Shown: in pieces, positions 18,708-26,212 of the stretch
How positions within the stretch are numbered: the first letter of the stretch is position 1
Layout: every line of letters begins with the position of its first letter
Source: JAFAXA01 sp963777325
GTDB lineage: Bacteria > Pseudomonadota > Alphaproteobacteria > Acetobacterales > Acetobacteraceae
DNA length: 64,000 nt
Assembly: GCA_963777325.1 (NCBI GenBank)
Contig: CAVZQE010000022.1
Span: 744,001-808,000 of the forward strand
Direction: 5' to 3'
Program-made: the position numbers and the translations under genes
The notes under the pieces: model-generated
What the model was told of the DNA's origin: nothing
Database searches by the model: none
Seen by the model: only the letters and a program-made list of their open reading frames with translations

Positions 18708-19382
18708 GTGAGCGACGAGACCGTCACATCCACCTCGAGACCGCGCGCGCAGGCCATGGCTGTGCGGTCCACCACGCGCCGCGCGCCGGCGAAATCGACG
18801 CGCGGCGCGACCGGGCGGAGCGCCGCGGGCCGCAAGCCCGCCGCCAAAAAGCCGGCGGCACGCGCGGCGGCCAAGCCCGCTCCGCGCAAGGCCGCGCCGA
18901 AGCGTGCCGCGCCGAAGCGTGCGGCCGCTCCAAAGCGCGCCGCCGCCACGGCGAAGAAAACACCCGGTCGCAAGCCCGCCGCCCGCGCCACCGGTACGCG
19001 CGCGACGGGTACACGGTCGGCGGGCACGCGCGGCGCCGCGCGTACGACCGCCACGCGGGGAGGGGCGGCGCGCGGCGCCTCCGCTCGCAAGACGACGGCG
19101 AAGGCGACCAAGACCAGCACGCGCAAGCCCACGGCGCGCAAGACCGCGACGCGCGCGACCTCGGCGCGTGGCGCCGCGGGTGCGACGCGCCGGACCGCGG
19201 CGAAGGCGGCTCCGGCCGGGCGCCGGACGGCCGCGAGCGCCAAGCCCGCCGCGAAGCGCGCGACAACGCGCAAGAGCCCGGTTCAGCGCGCCACGCGTCG
19301 CCCGCGCAAGACGCCCGAGCAGCCGGAGACGTCGTCGCGGGAGCCCGCGATGGAGTCCGAGGTCAACGAGCACGCTGAATAA
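18708..19382 (+). CDS. Histone H1-like Ala/Lys/Arg-rich DNA-binding protein
   Basis: Very basic, low-complexity protein of 224 residues built from Ala, Lys, Arg, Thr and Pro, with short repeats such as AAPKRAAPKRAAAPKRAAA and KPAAKKPAARAAAK. This resembles the C-terminal tail of histone H1 and bacterial H1-like proteins, which coat DNA non-specifically. The start is a GTG with GAGGAG about ten bases upstream. The composition explains several long shadow frames on the other strand. A clear terminator follows. The acidic C-terminal tail (EPAMESEVNEHAE) is unusual for such proteins. Confidence 0.75.
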   Translation: MSDETVTSTSRPRAQAMAVRSTTRRAPAKSTRGATGRSAAGRKPAAKKPAARAAAKPAPRKAAPKRAAPKRAAAPKRAAATAKKTPGRKPAARATGTRATGTRSAGTRGAARTTATRGGAARGASARKTTAKATKTSTRKPTARKTATRATSARGAAGATRRTAAKAAPAGRRTAASAKPAAKRATTRKSPVQRATRRPRKTPEQPETSSREPAMESEVNEHAE

Positions 19383-19396
19383 CCCGGACGGCGATC

Positions 19397-19429
19397 AGGA
19401 AGGGCGCGACCGGCGCCCTTCCTGCGTTT
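19397..19429 (+). terminator. Rho-independent terminator after the histone-like gene
   Basis: A perfect 10-bp stem AGGAAGGGCG with its complement closes a 7-base loop and is followed by GCGTTTT. It sits 15 bases past the stop of the histone-like gene and is the clearest intrinsic terminator of the window. Confidence 0.82.
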
Positions 19430-19440
19430 TGGTCGGCGGT

Positions 19441-20280
19441 TCACGCCCGTGCCCGGACGGCCGGTGTCGCGAGCAGGTCGAGGTGACCGACTCGTGCGCC
19501 GAGCCGTCCCAGGATCGCTGAGCGCCCGCGCCTGGTTTCCCAATCGTTGACACGCGCGGCGGCAGGTCCGGCAATGCCGCGCGCGTCACTCGCGATCCGC
19601 CGTACGAGAGGGAGCGAGAGCGGCGAGCGTGCCGGCACGATCCACTCCGTCGCTGCAGTGGTGATCGCGAAGCCGCGCTCGCCGAGCGCGCGGCGAACGA
19701 TCGCGGCGGCATTCGCGCCGAGCCCAGGTCCGAACGCTGGATTGCGTGCGAGCGAGCGGCGCCAGAGGCGCGTCACCTGTGCGTCGGCCGGGTCGCGCGG
19801 CAGCCACGCCACGCGCCCGTCCACGAGGCCACAGGCGAGCAGCGGAACGTGCAGCATGGGCGCGAGGCGGCCGATCCAGGATTCCGCTGCGCGCTCCAGC
19901 AGCGCGCTCGTGACCACGCCGTTCGCCTGCCTGATCTGCGCCGGCGGCCCGCGCGCGATGTCGGCGACGAGACCTTCGATGCGCCATGCGCCTTGCGGCC
20001 GGTGCAGCAGCAGCGCGCGTCCGGGCCACGTAACGGTCCAGCCTTGCGCCTCGGCCCATCGCGCCGTCGCATCGAGGCCGAGGCCGAGCTGGGTGTCATC
20101 GTTCTCGACGAACAGCCAGGCCTGCGCTCGGCCGATCACGGGGGCCAAACGGCGGAACGTCGCGCCCGATCCGCTGCCGAGATCGACGATCACCGGCCGC
20201 TTCGGCATCAGCGCCGCGAAGCGCGCGGCCAGCGCGGACAGCGGAACAAGATCGTCGGAATCGGACGGCGCGCGGCTCAT
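19441..20280 (-). CDS. Class I SAM-dependent methyltransferase
   Basis: Predicted methyltransferase of 279 residues. The SAM-binding loop VIVDLGSGSGATFRRL is near residue 30 and an acidic residue of the second strand follows in LFVENDD. The rest is not diagnostic and the substrate is unknown. Its ATG lies in the stop codon of the glycosyltransferase gene (ATGA), so both are translated together. The pair lies downstream of flgI-flgJ-flgN-like on the same strand, which raises the possibility of flagellar or surface glycan modification. Confidence 0.82.
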   Translation of the reverse strand: MSRAPSDSDDLVPLSALAARFAALMPKRPVIVDLGSGSGATFRRLAPVIGRAQAWLFVENDDTQLGLGLDATARWAEAQGWTVTWPGRALLLHRPQGAWRIEGLVADIARGPPAQIRQANGVVTSALLERAAESWIGRLAPMLHVPLLACGLVDGRVAWLPRDPADAQVTRLWRRSLARNPAFGPGLGANAAAIVRRALGERGFAITTAATEWIVPARSPLSLPLVRRIASDARGIAGPAAARVNDWETRRGRSAILGRLGARVGHLDLLATPAVRARA

Positions 20281-21314
20281 GCGTGCAGCGCGGCTGCGAA
20301 GGCGCGGCCCTGTTCCTGCCAGGATGGCAGCGTCTGGCCAGCGCGCCACGCCGCCTCCGCCATTTCGCGCCGCAGCTCCGCGCTGAAGACCACACGCCGC
20401 AGAGCCGTCGAAAACCCCGCCATGTCGCCCGGGGCGCAGACAATGCCGCCTTCCGCCGGAACGAGCGAGGCCGCCGCGCCGCCGGAGGTGACCGCGACCG
20501 GCACGCCGCGCCTGAGGGCGTCGGCGATCGCCATGCCGTAGCCTTCCCAGTGCGTGGCCAGCGCGAACACGTCCGCGCCCTGCCAGAGCCGTTCGAGTGC
20601 ATCGGGTTGTATTTCGCCGGCTAGATCGACGCGGGCGGCGACGCCAAGCTGTTCGGCGAGCGCCGCCAGCGTCCGGGCATGCACCGGGTCGCGCGCGGGC
20701 GACCCCGCGATCGTGAGATGCCAGTCGAGATCGGACAGCCGCGCGAGCGCGCGGATCAGCACGTCGTGGCCCTTTCTCGGAACCAGCGTGCCGACCGACA
20801 GCACCTGGCATGTGGAGCTGCCGGAGCCGGCGCTGCGCGGCGCGTTCTCCGTTCCCGGCAGTACGACCGCAATGCGCTCGCGCGGCACGCCGAAATCGGC
20901 GGCCAGGCGCCCGGCGGTCGGTTCGCTCGTCACGATCACACGCGACAGCATGGGCAGCAGATGCTGCTCCGCATTCCGCAGATCGAGCCGGTCCTGCTCG
21001 GCGTGGCCGGTCTCGAGGGCCGTCGGATGATGCACGAGGCCGATCGCCTGCGCGAACGCAAGCTCGCCCGCGAGGTCGCGGAACGCGGCCAGAGCGAGGC
21101 CGTCGATGACCGGGCGGGTGCCGGGGGGCAGCGCACGCCACGCCGCTTCCGCCGCGTCATGCGCCCGTGCGCCGGTCAACGGATGCGCACCCTCGAGCTC
21201 GATCGTGTCCACCTGATGTCCGGCCGCGCGCAGCGCCTCGGCCATGCGGCGGTCGTAGATGGTGCCGCCCGAAAGTTCATCGAACGGCGCGGGTACGATC
21301 AGCGAGACGTGCAT
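20277..21314 (-). CDS. Glycosyltransferase family 4
   Basis: GT-B fold glycosyltransferase of 345 residues. N-terminal SLIVPAPFDELSGGTIYDRRM-like residues bind acceptor; the donor domain has SVGTLVPRKGHDVLI, and the family-typical ALATHWEGYGMAIADAL, with the Glu of the EX7E pattern. The product is probably cytoplasmic. The ATG has GGGGAA upstream and lies 77 bases from the flgN-like gene. Sugar donor and acceptor are unknown. Confidence 0.87.
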   Translation of the reverse strand: MHVSLIVPAPFDELSGGTIYDRRMAEALRAAGHQVDTIELEGAHPLTGARAHDAAEAAWRALPPGTRPVIDGLALAAFRDLAGELAFAQAIGLVHHPTALETGHAEQDRLDLRNAEQHLLPMLSRVIVTSEPTAGRLAADFGVPRERIAVVLPGTENAPRSAGSGSSTCQVLSVGTLVPRKGHDVLIRALARLSDLDWHLTIAGSPARDPVHARTLAALAEQLGVAARVDLAGEIQPDALERLWQGADVFALATHWEGYGMAIADALRRGVPVAVTSGGAAASLVPAEGGIVCAPGDMAGFSTALRRVVFSAELRREMAEAAWRAGQTLPSWQEQGRAFAAALHA

Positions 21315-21391
21315 GCATGTTCCCCGAAGGTGCGACAGCCGTTGCCGCCCCCAGGCAGTATCCGCCGGTGCGCCGGAAGGGAAGGGCGCGG

Positions 21392-21799
21392 TCAGGCCTT
21401 GGTCGAGATCGCGACGGCGGTTCCCCGGCCGCTCACAGCGTGCGTGCCGCCCGCGCCATAGCGGCCGCCCTGCGCGAGCGCGCGCGGGGCCGCCCGCGCG
21501 ACCATGCCGATGATCCGGCCCTGCACCGCCATAGCGTGTTCCAGCAGCCGCCGGTTTTCCTGCGCGAGATCGGCGAGGCGCTCGGCGAGCGCACGCCGTT
21601 CCGCTTCGTTGGCCGGACCCGCGGATGCGTTTCCCGCGCGCGGCTCCAGCGCTTGCGCGGCGGTGAATGCGCCGAGCGCCGTCGTCTTGGCGTCGAATAG
21701 CGCGGTGGCGGCCGGCAGGTCGAGGCGCTCCAGCGCCCGGTTCTCGTCGGCGAGCACGCCGGCAAGCCGCACCGCCGCCGCGATCAGGGCGGGGCTCAC
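21392..21799 (-). CDS. FlgN-like flagellar chaperone candidate
   Basis: Helical protein of 135 residues with alternating Ala/Leu/Glu/Arg heptads and a C-terminal stretch with RALAQGG. Size, composition and place directly after flgI and flgJ agree with a FlgN-type chaperone for hook-associated proteins, but sequence identity is weak. The start GTG overlaps the flgJ stop (GTGA). A plain flagellar hypothetical protein is the alternative. Confidence 0.55.
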   Translation of the reverse strand: MSPALIAAAVRLAGVLADENRALERLDLPAATALFDAKTTALGAFTAAQALEPRAGNASAGPANEAERRALAERLADLAQENRRLLEHAMAVQGRIIGMVARAAPRALAQGGRYGAGGTHAVSGRGTAVAISTKA

Positions 21800-22131
21800 C
21801 GTCCGCTTGCTTTCGCATTCGCCTGCGATCCGTCGCGTTCCTCCTGCGTGCGCAGCATCTGCGCGAGGATCGGGGCCGCAAGCCCGAGCCCGCCATGGGC
21901 GGAGATCGCTTTTGCCATTTCGTTCACCATCATCGGCTTGAAGGCCTCCTCGCCGGCGCCGCCGCCGAACGGCGTGTTCGCGACATCGACCGTGTCGAAC
22001 ATCGGTTGCAGCAATTGCCCGAGCGTCATCGCCTCGAACTCCCGCGCGGCCTTCGCCGCCTTCGCGACCGTTGCCGGCGGCAAGGTGGTGACGGGGGCGG
22101 ACCCGTCGGCGGCGATCATGCGCGCCGTCAT
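21796..22131 (-). CDS. flgJ: Rod-binding protein FlgJ (N-terminal type)
   Basis: Protein of 111 residues containing only the rod-binding domain of FlgJ, as usual in alphaproteobacteria where the muramidase domain is absent. Motifs are AAREFEAMTLGQLLQPMF and FKPMMVNEMAKAISAHGGLGLA. It helps assemble the rod through the peptidoglycan. The start ATG overlaps the flgI stop by one base (TGATG). Part of flgI-flgJ-flgN-like. Confidence 0.85.
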   Translation of the reverse strand: MTARMIAADGSAPVTTLPPATVAKAAKAAREFEAMTLGQLLQPMFDTVDVANTPFGGGAGEEAFKPMMVNEMAKAISAHGGLGLAAPILAQMLRTQEERDGSQANAKASGR

Positions 22132-23246
22132 CAGCGCACCTGCAGATCGGCTTGCAGCGCGCCCGCGGCCTTGATGGACTGCAGGATGCTGATGAGATCG
22201 CGCGGGCCGACGCCCAGCGCGTTGAGGCTGGCCACAAGGTCGCGCAGTGTCACGCTGCCGTGCAGGATGCCGAGCTTGCGGTCGTGCTGGTCGTCCACCT
22301 GCACCTGCGTGCGCGGCACGGTGACGGTGCTGCCGTTGGATAGCGGGCCGGGCTGGCTCACCTCCGGCGTCTCGGTCACGCGGATCGTCAGATTGCCCTG
22401 CGCGATCGCGACCGTGCTGATGCGCACGTTGCTGCCCATGACGATCGTGCCGCTCGCCTCGTCGATCACCACGACCGCCGGGCTGTCCGGCTCGACGCGC
22501 AGATCCTCGATGCGCGCCAGCGTGTCGATCGGGTCGCGCCCGTGCATCGCGAGCGCGACCGTGCGCGGATCGGTCGCGCGCGCCGTCGCGCCGCCGAGCG
22601 CGCGGTTGATCGCGTCCGCGATCCGGCGCGCGGTGGTGAGGTCGGGATTGCGCAGGCCGAGCTTCAGGTCGCCGCTGCGATCGAGCCGGAAGCGCACCTC
22701 GCGCTCGACCGTCGCGCCGTTGGCGATTCGCGCCGAGGTCGGCACTCCGCGCGTGACCGAGGTCGCGGCCCCGCGCGCCGCGATTGCGCCGGTCGCGAGC
22801 GCGCCCTGCGCGACGCCGTAAACTTCGCCGTCCGCGCCGAGCAGCGGCGTGACCAGCAGTACGCCGCCCGTGAGGTTGGTCGCGTCGCCGAGCGCCGAGA
22901 CCGCGATGTCGATCCGGCTGCCGCTGCGGGCGAAGGCCGGGAGATCGGCCGTGACCATCACCGCCGCCACGTTCTTCGTCTGCAGCTTCGCTTCCTGGTC
23001 GCGCGTGTTGACGCCGAGCCGCTCCAGCATGCCGATCAGGGACTGGCGGGTGAACACCGCGTTGTCGAGCTTGTCGCCGGTGCCGTTCAGGCCGACGACG
23101 AGCCCGTAGCCGACGAGCTGGTTCGCGCGCACGCCCTCGACGTCGGCGATGTCCTTGATCCGCACCTGCGCGCCGGCCGGGGACGGCGCGGCGAGCGCGG
23201 CGATCAGGACGAGCGGGAGCCAGGGCAGCCATCGCGTGAGCGGCAC
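22131..23246 (-). CDS. flgI: Flagellar P-ring protein FlgI
   Basis: Periplasmic protein of 371 residues that forms the P ring around the rod in the peptidoglycan layer. A signal peptide (LTRWLPWLPLVLIAALAAPS) precedes VRIKDIADVEGVRANQLVGYGLVVGLNGTGD-type residues, the family hallmark, and the rest matches along its length. The start GTG is placed at the signal peptide; an upstream in-frame ATG at 23303 is less likely. A sigma-54 promoter lies about 60 bases upstream. First gene of the operon; divergent from fliX. Confidence 0.95.
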   Translation of the reverse strand: MPLTRWLPWLPLVLIAALAAPSPAGAQVRIKDIADVEGVRANQLVGYGLVVGLNGTGDKLDNAVFTRQSLIGMLERLGVNTRDQEAKLQTKNVAAVMVTADLPAFARSGSRIDIAVSALGDATNLTGGVLLVTPLLGADGEVYGVAQGALATGAIAARGAATSVTRGVPTSARIANGATVEREVRFRLDRSGDLKLGLRNPDLTTARRIADAINRALGGATARATDPRTVALAMHGRDPIDTLARIEDLRVEPDSPAVVVIDEASGTIVMGSNVRISTVAIAQGNLTIRVTETPEVSQPGPLSNGSTVTVPRTQVQVDDQHDRKLGILHGSVTLRDLVASLNALGVGPRDLISILQSIKAAGALQADLQVR

Positions 23247-23306
23247 GGGTGCGTTCCAAAAGTAGGGGAGCCGTAAGGATTTGCACGGCATCCTGCGCTG
23301 CACTTC

Positions 23307-23321
23307 GCAAGGGGCGTGCCA
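23307..23321 (-). promoter_or_regulatory. Sigma-54 promoter of the flgI operon
   Basis: On the minus strand the bases read TGGCACGCCCCTTGC, an exact fit to TGGCAC-N5-TTGC, with the required 10-base distance between GG and GC. It lies about 60 bases before the flgI start, so the transcript start would fall near 23295. In other alphaproteobacteria such promoters depend on FlbD, with FliX as partner; fliX is divergent here. The FlbD site itself was not identified. Confidence 0.82.
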
Positions 23322-23361
23322 GCGCCGGGCCGGAGTGCGGCCCCGGTTTTGGTCGGTCTGG

Positions 23362-23380
23362 CCCGGCAGCGATTGCCGGG
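23362..23380. promoter_or_regulatory. 7-bp inverted repeat before fliX
   Basis: CCCGGCA and TGCCGGG flank a 5-base spacer GCGAT in the flgI-fliX intergenic region, 33 bases before fliX. It may be a regulator site or a hairpin in the fliX leader. The function is inferred from position only. Confidence 0.35.
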
Positions 23381-23412
23381 TCGGCGGATCGGGGCGGCAA
23401 AAGGAGCAGGGC

Positions 23413-23820
23413 TTGGAACAGATCGGCGGTCTCGGACGCGCCTCACCAGCGCTGGCCTCACGCTACGGGGGACGGGCGGCAACCGGGTTCGCGCCGCCGC
23501 GAGCGAGCGCCGCCCCAGCCGGGGCCGGGGGTCCGGCACCCGCCGCGCCCTGCGCCGCGCTCGGCCTGATGCTCGCGGTCCAGGAGGAGGCGTCGGAGAC
23601 GCCGCAGGACCGGCGGGCGCGCAAGCGCGGCCTCGATCTGCTGCGGGCGCTTTCGCGTCTGCAGCTCGATTTCGTTGCGGGAGGCGACGAGGCCGGTTCG
23701 TTGCGAATGCTTGCCGATCTCGCGTCCGACCTGCCGGAAGCGTCCGCGCCGCAGATCGGGGCGGCGCTCCGCTCGATTACGGTGCGGGCGCGCGTGGAGC
23801 TGGCCCGCCGTGGCCTGTAA
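23413..23820 (+). CDS. fliX: Flagellar assembly regulator FliX
   Basis: Protein of 135 residues similar in size and C-terminal sequence to Caulobacter FliX, which couples early flagellar assembly to FlbD-driven sigma-54 transcription. The conserved end has RRARKRGLDLLRALSRLQLDF and APQIGAALRSITVRARVELARR. The start is a TTG with AAGGAG at 23401-23406, which decides it; no ATG is suitable. Divergent from flgI and followed by dksA, an order seen in other alphaproteobacteria. Confidence 0.82.
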   Translation: MEQIGGLGRASPALASRYGGRAATGFAPPRASAAPAGAGGPAPAAPCAALGLMLAVQEEASETPQDRRARKRGLDLLRALSRLQLDFVAGGDEAGSLRMLADLASDLPEASAPQIGAALRSITVRARVELARRGL

Positions 23821-23870
23821 TTCGCCAAAAAACCTTCTTGGGCAGAGGGTTCCGAACGGCGGCTTCGGCC

Positions 23871-23899
23871 TTGGCGCTCGGCCCGCGCCGCTATATAAG
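23871..23899 (+). promoter_or_regulatory. Candidate sigma-70 promoter of dksA
   Basis: TTGGCG at 23871-23876 and TATAAG at 23894-23899 are separated by 17 bases, a good fit to the housekeeping consensus. The dksA start lies 63 bases downstream. It suggests dksA is transcribed independently of fliX. Confidence 0.55.
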
Positions 23900-23961
23900 C
23901 CCGCAGAAATAGCCCCGAAGCGAATGGGGGCGCCGCGAACGTCACGCAGGGACTCCGCAGA

Positions 23962-24378
23962 ATGATGGTTACATTGCCTCCCGATTACCGGCCATCCGAC
24001 GCGGAAGAGTTCATGTCGCCGGTGCAGATCGAGTTTTTCCGCCAGAAGCTGTTGCGCTGGCGGACGGAATTGCTCCGGGAAGCGGACGGCACGCTGGCCA
24101 GCCTGTCCCAAGGCGGCATCCACGAATCCGACATCACCGACCGGGCGAGCGTCGAGACCGACCGGGCGCTTGAACTCCGCACCCGCGACCGGGCACGCAA
24201 GCTGATTTCCAAGATCGACCAGGCCCTGCAGCGGATCGAGAACGGCACCTACGGCTTCTGCGAGGAGACCGGGGAGCCGATCGGTCTCAAGCGCCTGCAG
24301 GCGCGCCCGATCGCGACCTTGTCGATCGAGGCGCAGGAGCGGCACGAGCGCATGGAGCGCGTTCACCGCAACGACTGA
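23962..24378 (+). CDS. dksA: RNA polymerase-binding transcription factor DksA
   Basis: Protein of 138 residues that enters the secondary channel of RNA polymerase and, with ppGpp, adjusts transcription. The coiled-coil region spans residues 20-90 with SDITDRASVETDRALELR at its turn, and the C-terminal globule has GFCEETGEPIGLKRLQARP. Only Cys100 remains of the four zinc Cys found in E. coli DksA; the others are replaced by Thr, Ile and similar, as commonly seen in alphaproteobacteria, so zinc binding is doubtful. Two tandem ATG codons may be used. Confidence 0.93.
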   Translation: MMVTLPPDYRPSDAEEFMSPVQIEFFRQKLLRWRTELLREADGTLASLSQGGIHESDITDRASVETDRALELRTRDRARKLISKIDQALQRIENGTYGFCEETGEPIGLKRLQARPIATLSIEAQERHERMERVHRND

Positions 24379-24380
24379 GC

Positions 24381-25472
24381 CTAGCCGCGCAATCGCCGCT
24401 TGAGATCACGCGCGCCGTGCTCAAGTTTGGCGGCGAGGGTCGGCCGGCGCGCGATCAGGTAGAGCATGTCCGGTCCCGGTATGCCGAGGCTCGCCTTGTA
24501 GCGGTTATCGCCGGCCATGAAGTCGTAGATCGCGGCGCCCTCTTGCAAATGCATGTCGATGCAGAGAGCGTGGCTGACCAGGCCGGGCTTGAGCTTCGGG
24601 TCGGCATCGTACAGAAAGCCCGAGAGATAGGCGTAGACCTGTCCCCGGTAGCGGAAATTGCAGAGATAACCGATCGCCCGGCTCCCGGAGCCGATCCGGA
24701 CGAGCTCGATCGCGTCTTCCGGCAGGCAGCGCGCGATCAGCGTATCGAGGAAGCGCACATAGAACGGATGCGCGAAGGCGCCCGGCTCGCCCCGCGCCTG
24801 CCAGTAGGGCTGATGCAGCGCCCGCAAGCCGTCCAGGAAATCGGCTGCTTGCTCCGGCGTTTGGGCACGGGTCGCTTGGAGGCGGCCGGTGCGGCCCTCG
24901 TAAAGCCGCAGCGCGCGCCGGATCTGCTGGCGGGTGTTCGCGCTCAGATGGTCGAGATAGGGCCGCCCCGACTGCCGGATTGCGCCGAGATCGACCCGCC
25001 AGGAGGGCTTGCGCGCGGCAATCTGGGTGATCAGGCCCGGCGCCGGCAGCGCCTGCGGCCGCTCCGGCACGCCCCGCAGATGCAGCTCGTCGCAGCGACG
25101 GCCGCGCGTCAGGAAGGCGATGGCTTCCGTCTCGGCCACGCCCTGCCATGCGCGGGCGACCAGGAAGCCGTTGTACTCGATCGTGATCACGTCCCGCCGC
25201 TCGTCCCCGGTCGTCTGCAGGCGCAGCGCGCGCATGGGCCAGAGCCGCAGCACCCGCGCGCGGGAGGGCGTGAGCAGCCCGAGCAGAACCACCACCCCGC
25301 CGGCGCGGCCGGTCAGGAGCAGCGGCGCGTCCGCGATCGTCCTGATCCACGTCCCGATCCAGTGCCAGCTCAGGAAAAACGGGGCGTCGGCCCGGCTCTC
25401 CAGGTCGCGCCAGACCGGCGCGAGATCCCCGGGCGCGGGTGTCAGCTCGAAATCGAGGCCGGACGCCGCCAT
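24381..25472 (-). CDS. GNAT-fold acyltransferase (CelD/FemAB-like), coupled to flgH
   Basis: Protein of 363 residues of the BioF2-like/Acetyltransf_6 group, related to CelD and FemAB. Motifs: SWHWIGTW near the start, YLDHLSANTRQQIRRALRLYEG in the middle, and SRAIGYLCNFRYRGQVYAYLSG and DFMAGDNRYKASLG near the end. It probably transfers an acyl or aminoacyl group to a polysaccharide, peptide or protein; the acceptor is unknown. Its ATG overlaps the flgH stop by one base (TGATG), so it belongs to the flgF-flgG-flgA-flgH operon. A role in flagellar or envelope modification follows by context only. Confidence 0.8.
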   Translation of the reverse strand: MAASGLDFELTPAPGDLAPVWRDLESRADAPFFLSWHWIGTWIRTIADAPLLLTGRAGGVVVLLGLLTPSRARVLRLWPMRALRLQTTGDERRDVITIEYNGFLVARAWQGVAETEAIAFLTRGRRCDELHLRGVPERPQALPAPGLITQIAARKPSWRVDLGAIRQSGRPYLDHLSANTRQQIRRALRLYEGRTGRLQATRAQTPEQAADFLDGLRALHQPYWQARGEPGAFAHPFYVRFLDTLIARCLPEDAIELVRIGSGSRAIGYLCNFRYRGQVYAYLSGFLYDADPKLKPGLVSHALCIDMHLQEGAAIYDFMAGDNRYKASLGIPGPDMLYLIARRPTLAAKLEHGARDLKRRLRG

Positions 25473-26212
25473 CAGAACGGCAACAGGATGTCGAGCACCT
25501 GCTGGCCGTAGCGCGGCGTCTGCACGTCGGTGAGCTGCCCGCGTCCGCCGTAGGAGATGCGGGCTTCGGCCATGCGGTCGTGATGCACGGTGTTGTCGCT
25601 CGCGATGTCCTGCGGCCGGATGATGCCGCTGACCTGGAGGTCGCGCAGTTCGCTGTTGACCCGCACCTCCTGCCGCGCCGCGACCACGAGATTGCCGTTC
25701 GGCAGCACCTGGGTCACGACCCCGGCCAGCCGCAAGGTCACGGTCTCGTTGCGCTTGATCGCCCCCGTGCCGCTCGAGTTCCCCGAACTGCTGAGCGAGA
25801 CGAGATCCTTGGCGACGGCGCTGCTGATCGCCTTCGGGATCTGCGCCTCCAGCCCGAAGAGGTTGGGCACGCCGAGGCCTTCGCTCCCCGTCCGGCCCGC
25901 GGAGGACTGGTTCGAGAGATTGGCGGTATCGGTGATGTTGACTAGCACGGTCACGATGTCGCCGACCTGGGCCGCGCGCTGATCCTTGAAGAACGCCCGG
26001 CTGCCCGGCCGCCATAGGCTGTTGGCCTCGACCGGCGCGACCTCGGCGGACGGCATCGGCATCGAAACAGGCCGCCAGGAGGGATCTTTGGTGGGATCGG
26101 AGGAGGGCGTCATCGCCGGCGGCCGCCCGACCTCGGACAGTTTCGAGAGCGAACCGCAGCCGGCGAGCGCGAGCGTGGTCGCGAGCAGGGCGGGGGCGAG
26201 GAAACGCGTCAT
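25472..26212 (-). CDS. flgH: Flagellar L-ring protein FlgH
   Basis: Outer-membrane lipoprotein of 246 residues that forms the L ring. A lipobox LAGC is at residues 16-19, and the conserved stretches SLWRPGSRAFFKDQRAAQVGDIVTV-type residues, NLVVAARQEVRVN and LRDLQVSGIIRPQDIA are present. The ATG overlaps the flgA stop, and the stop overlaps the GNAT gene start, giving a chain of translational coupling. Confidence 0.95.
   Translation of the reverse strand: MTRFLAPALLATTLALAGCGSLSKLSEVGRPPAMTPSSDPTKDPSWRPVSMPMPSAEVAPVEANSLWRPGSRAFFKDQRAAQVGDIVTVLVNITDTANLSNQSSAGRTGSEGLGVPNLFGLEAQIPKAISSAVAKDLVSLSSSGNSSGTGAIKRNETVTLRLAGVVTQVLPNGNLVVAARQEVRVNSELRDLQVSGIIRPQDIASDNTVHHDRMAEARISYGGRGQLTDVQTPRYGQQVLDILLPF

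Noticed and set aside
18228..19373. Long minus-strand frames opposite the histone-like gene (381 and 198 codons)
   Set aside because: They mirror the low-complexity Lys/Arg/Ala codons of the plus-strand gene and have arginine/valine-rich repeats without domain patterns; the plus strand has the ribosome site and terminator.
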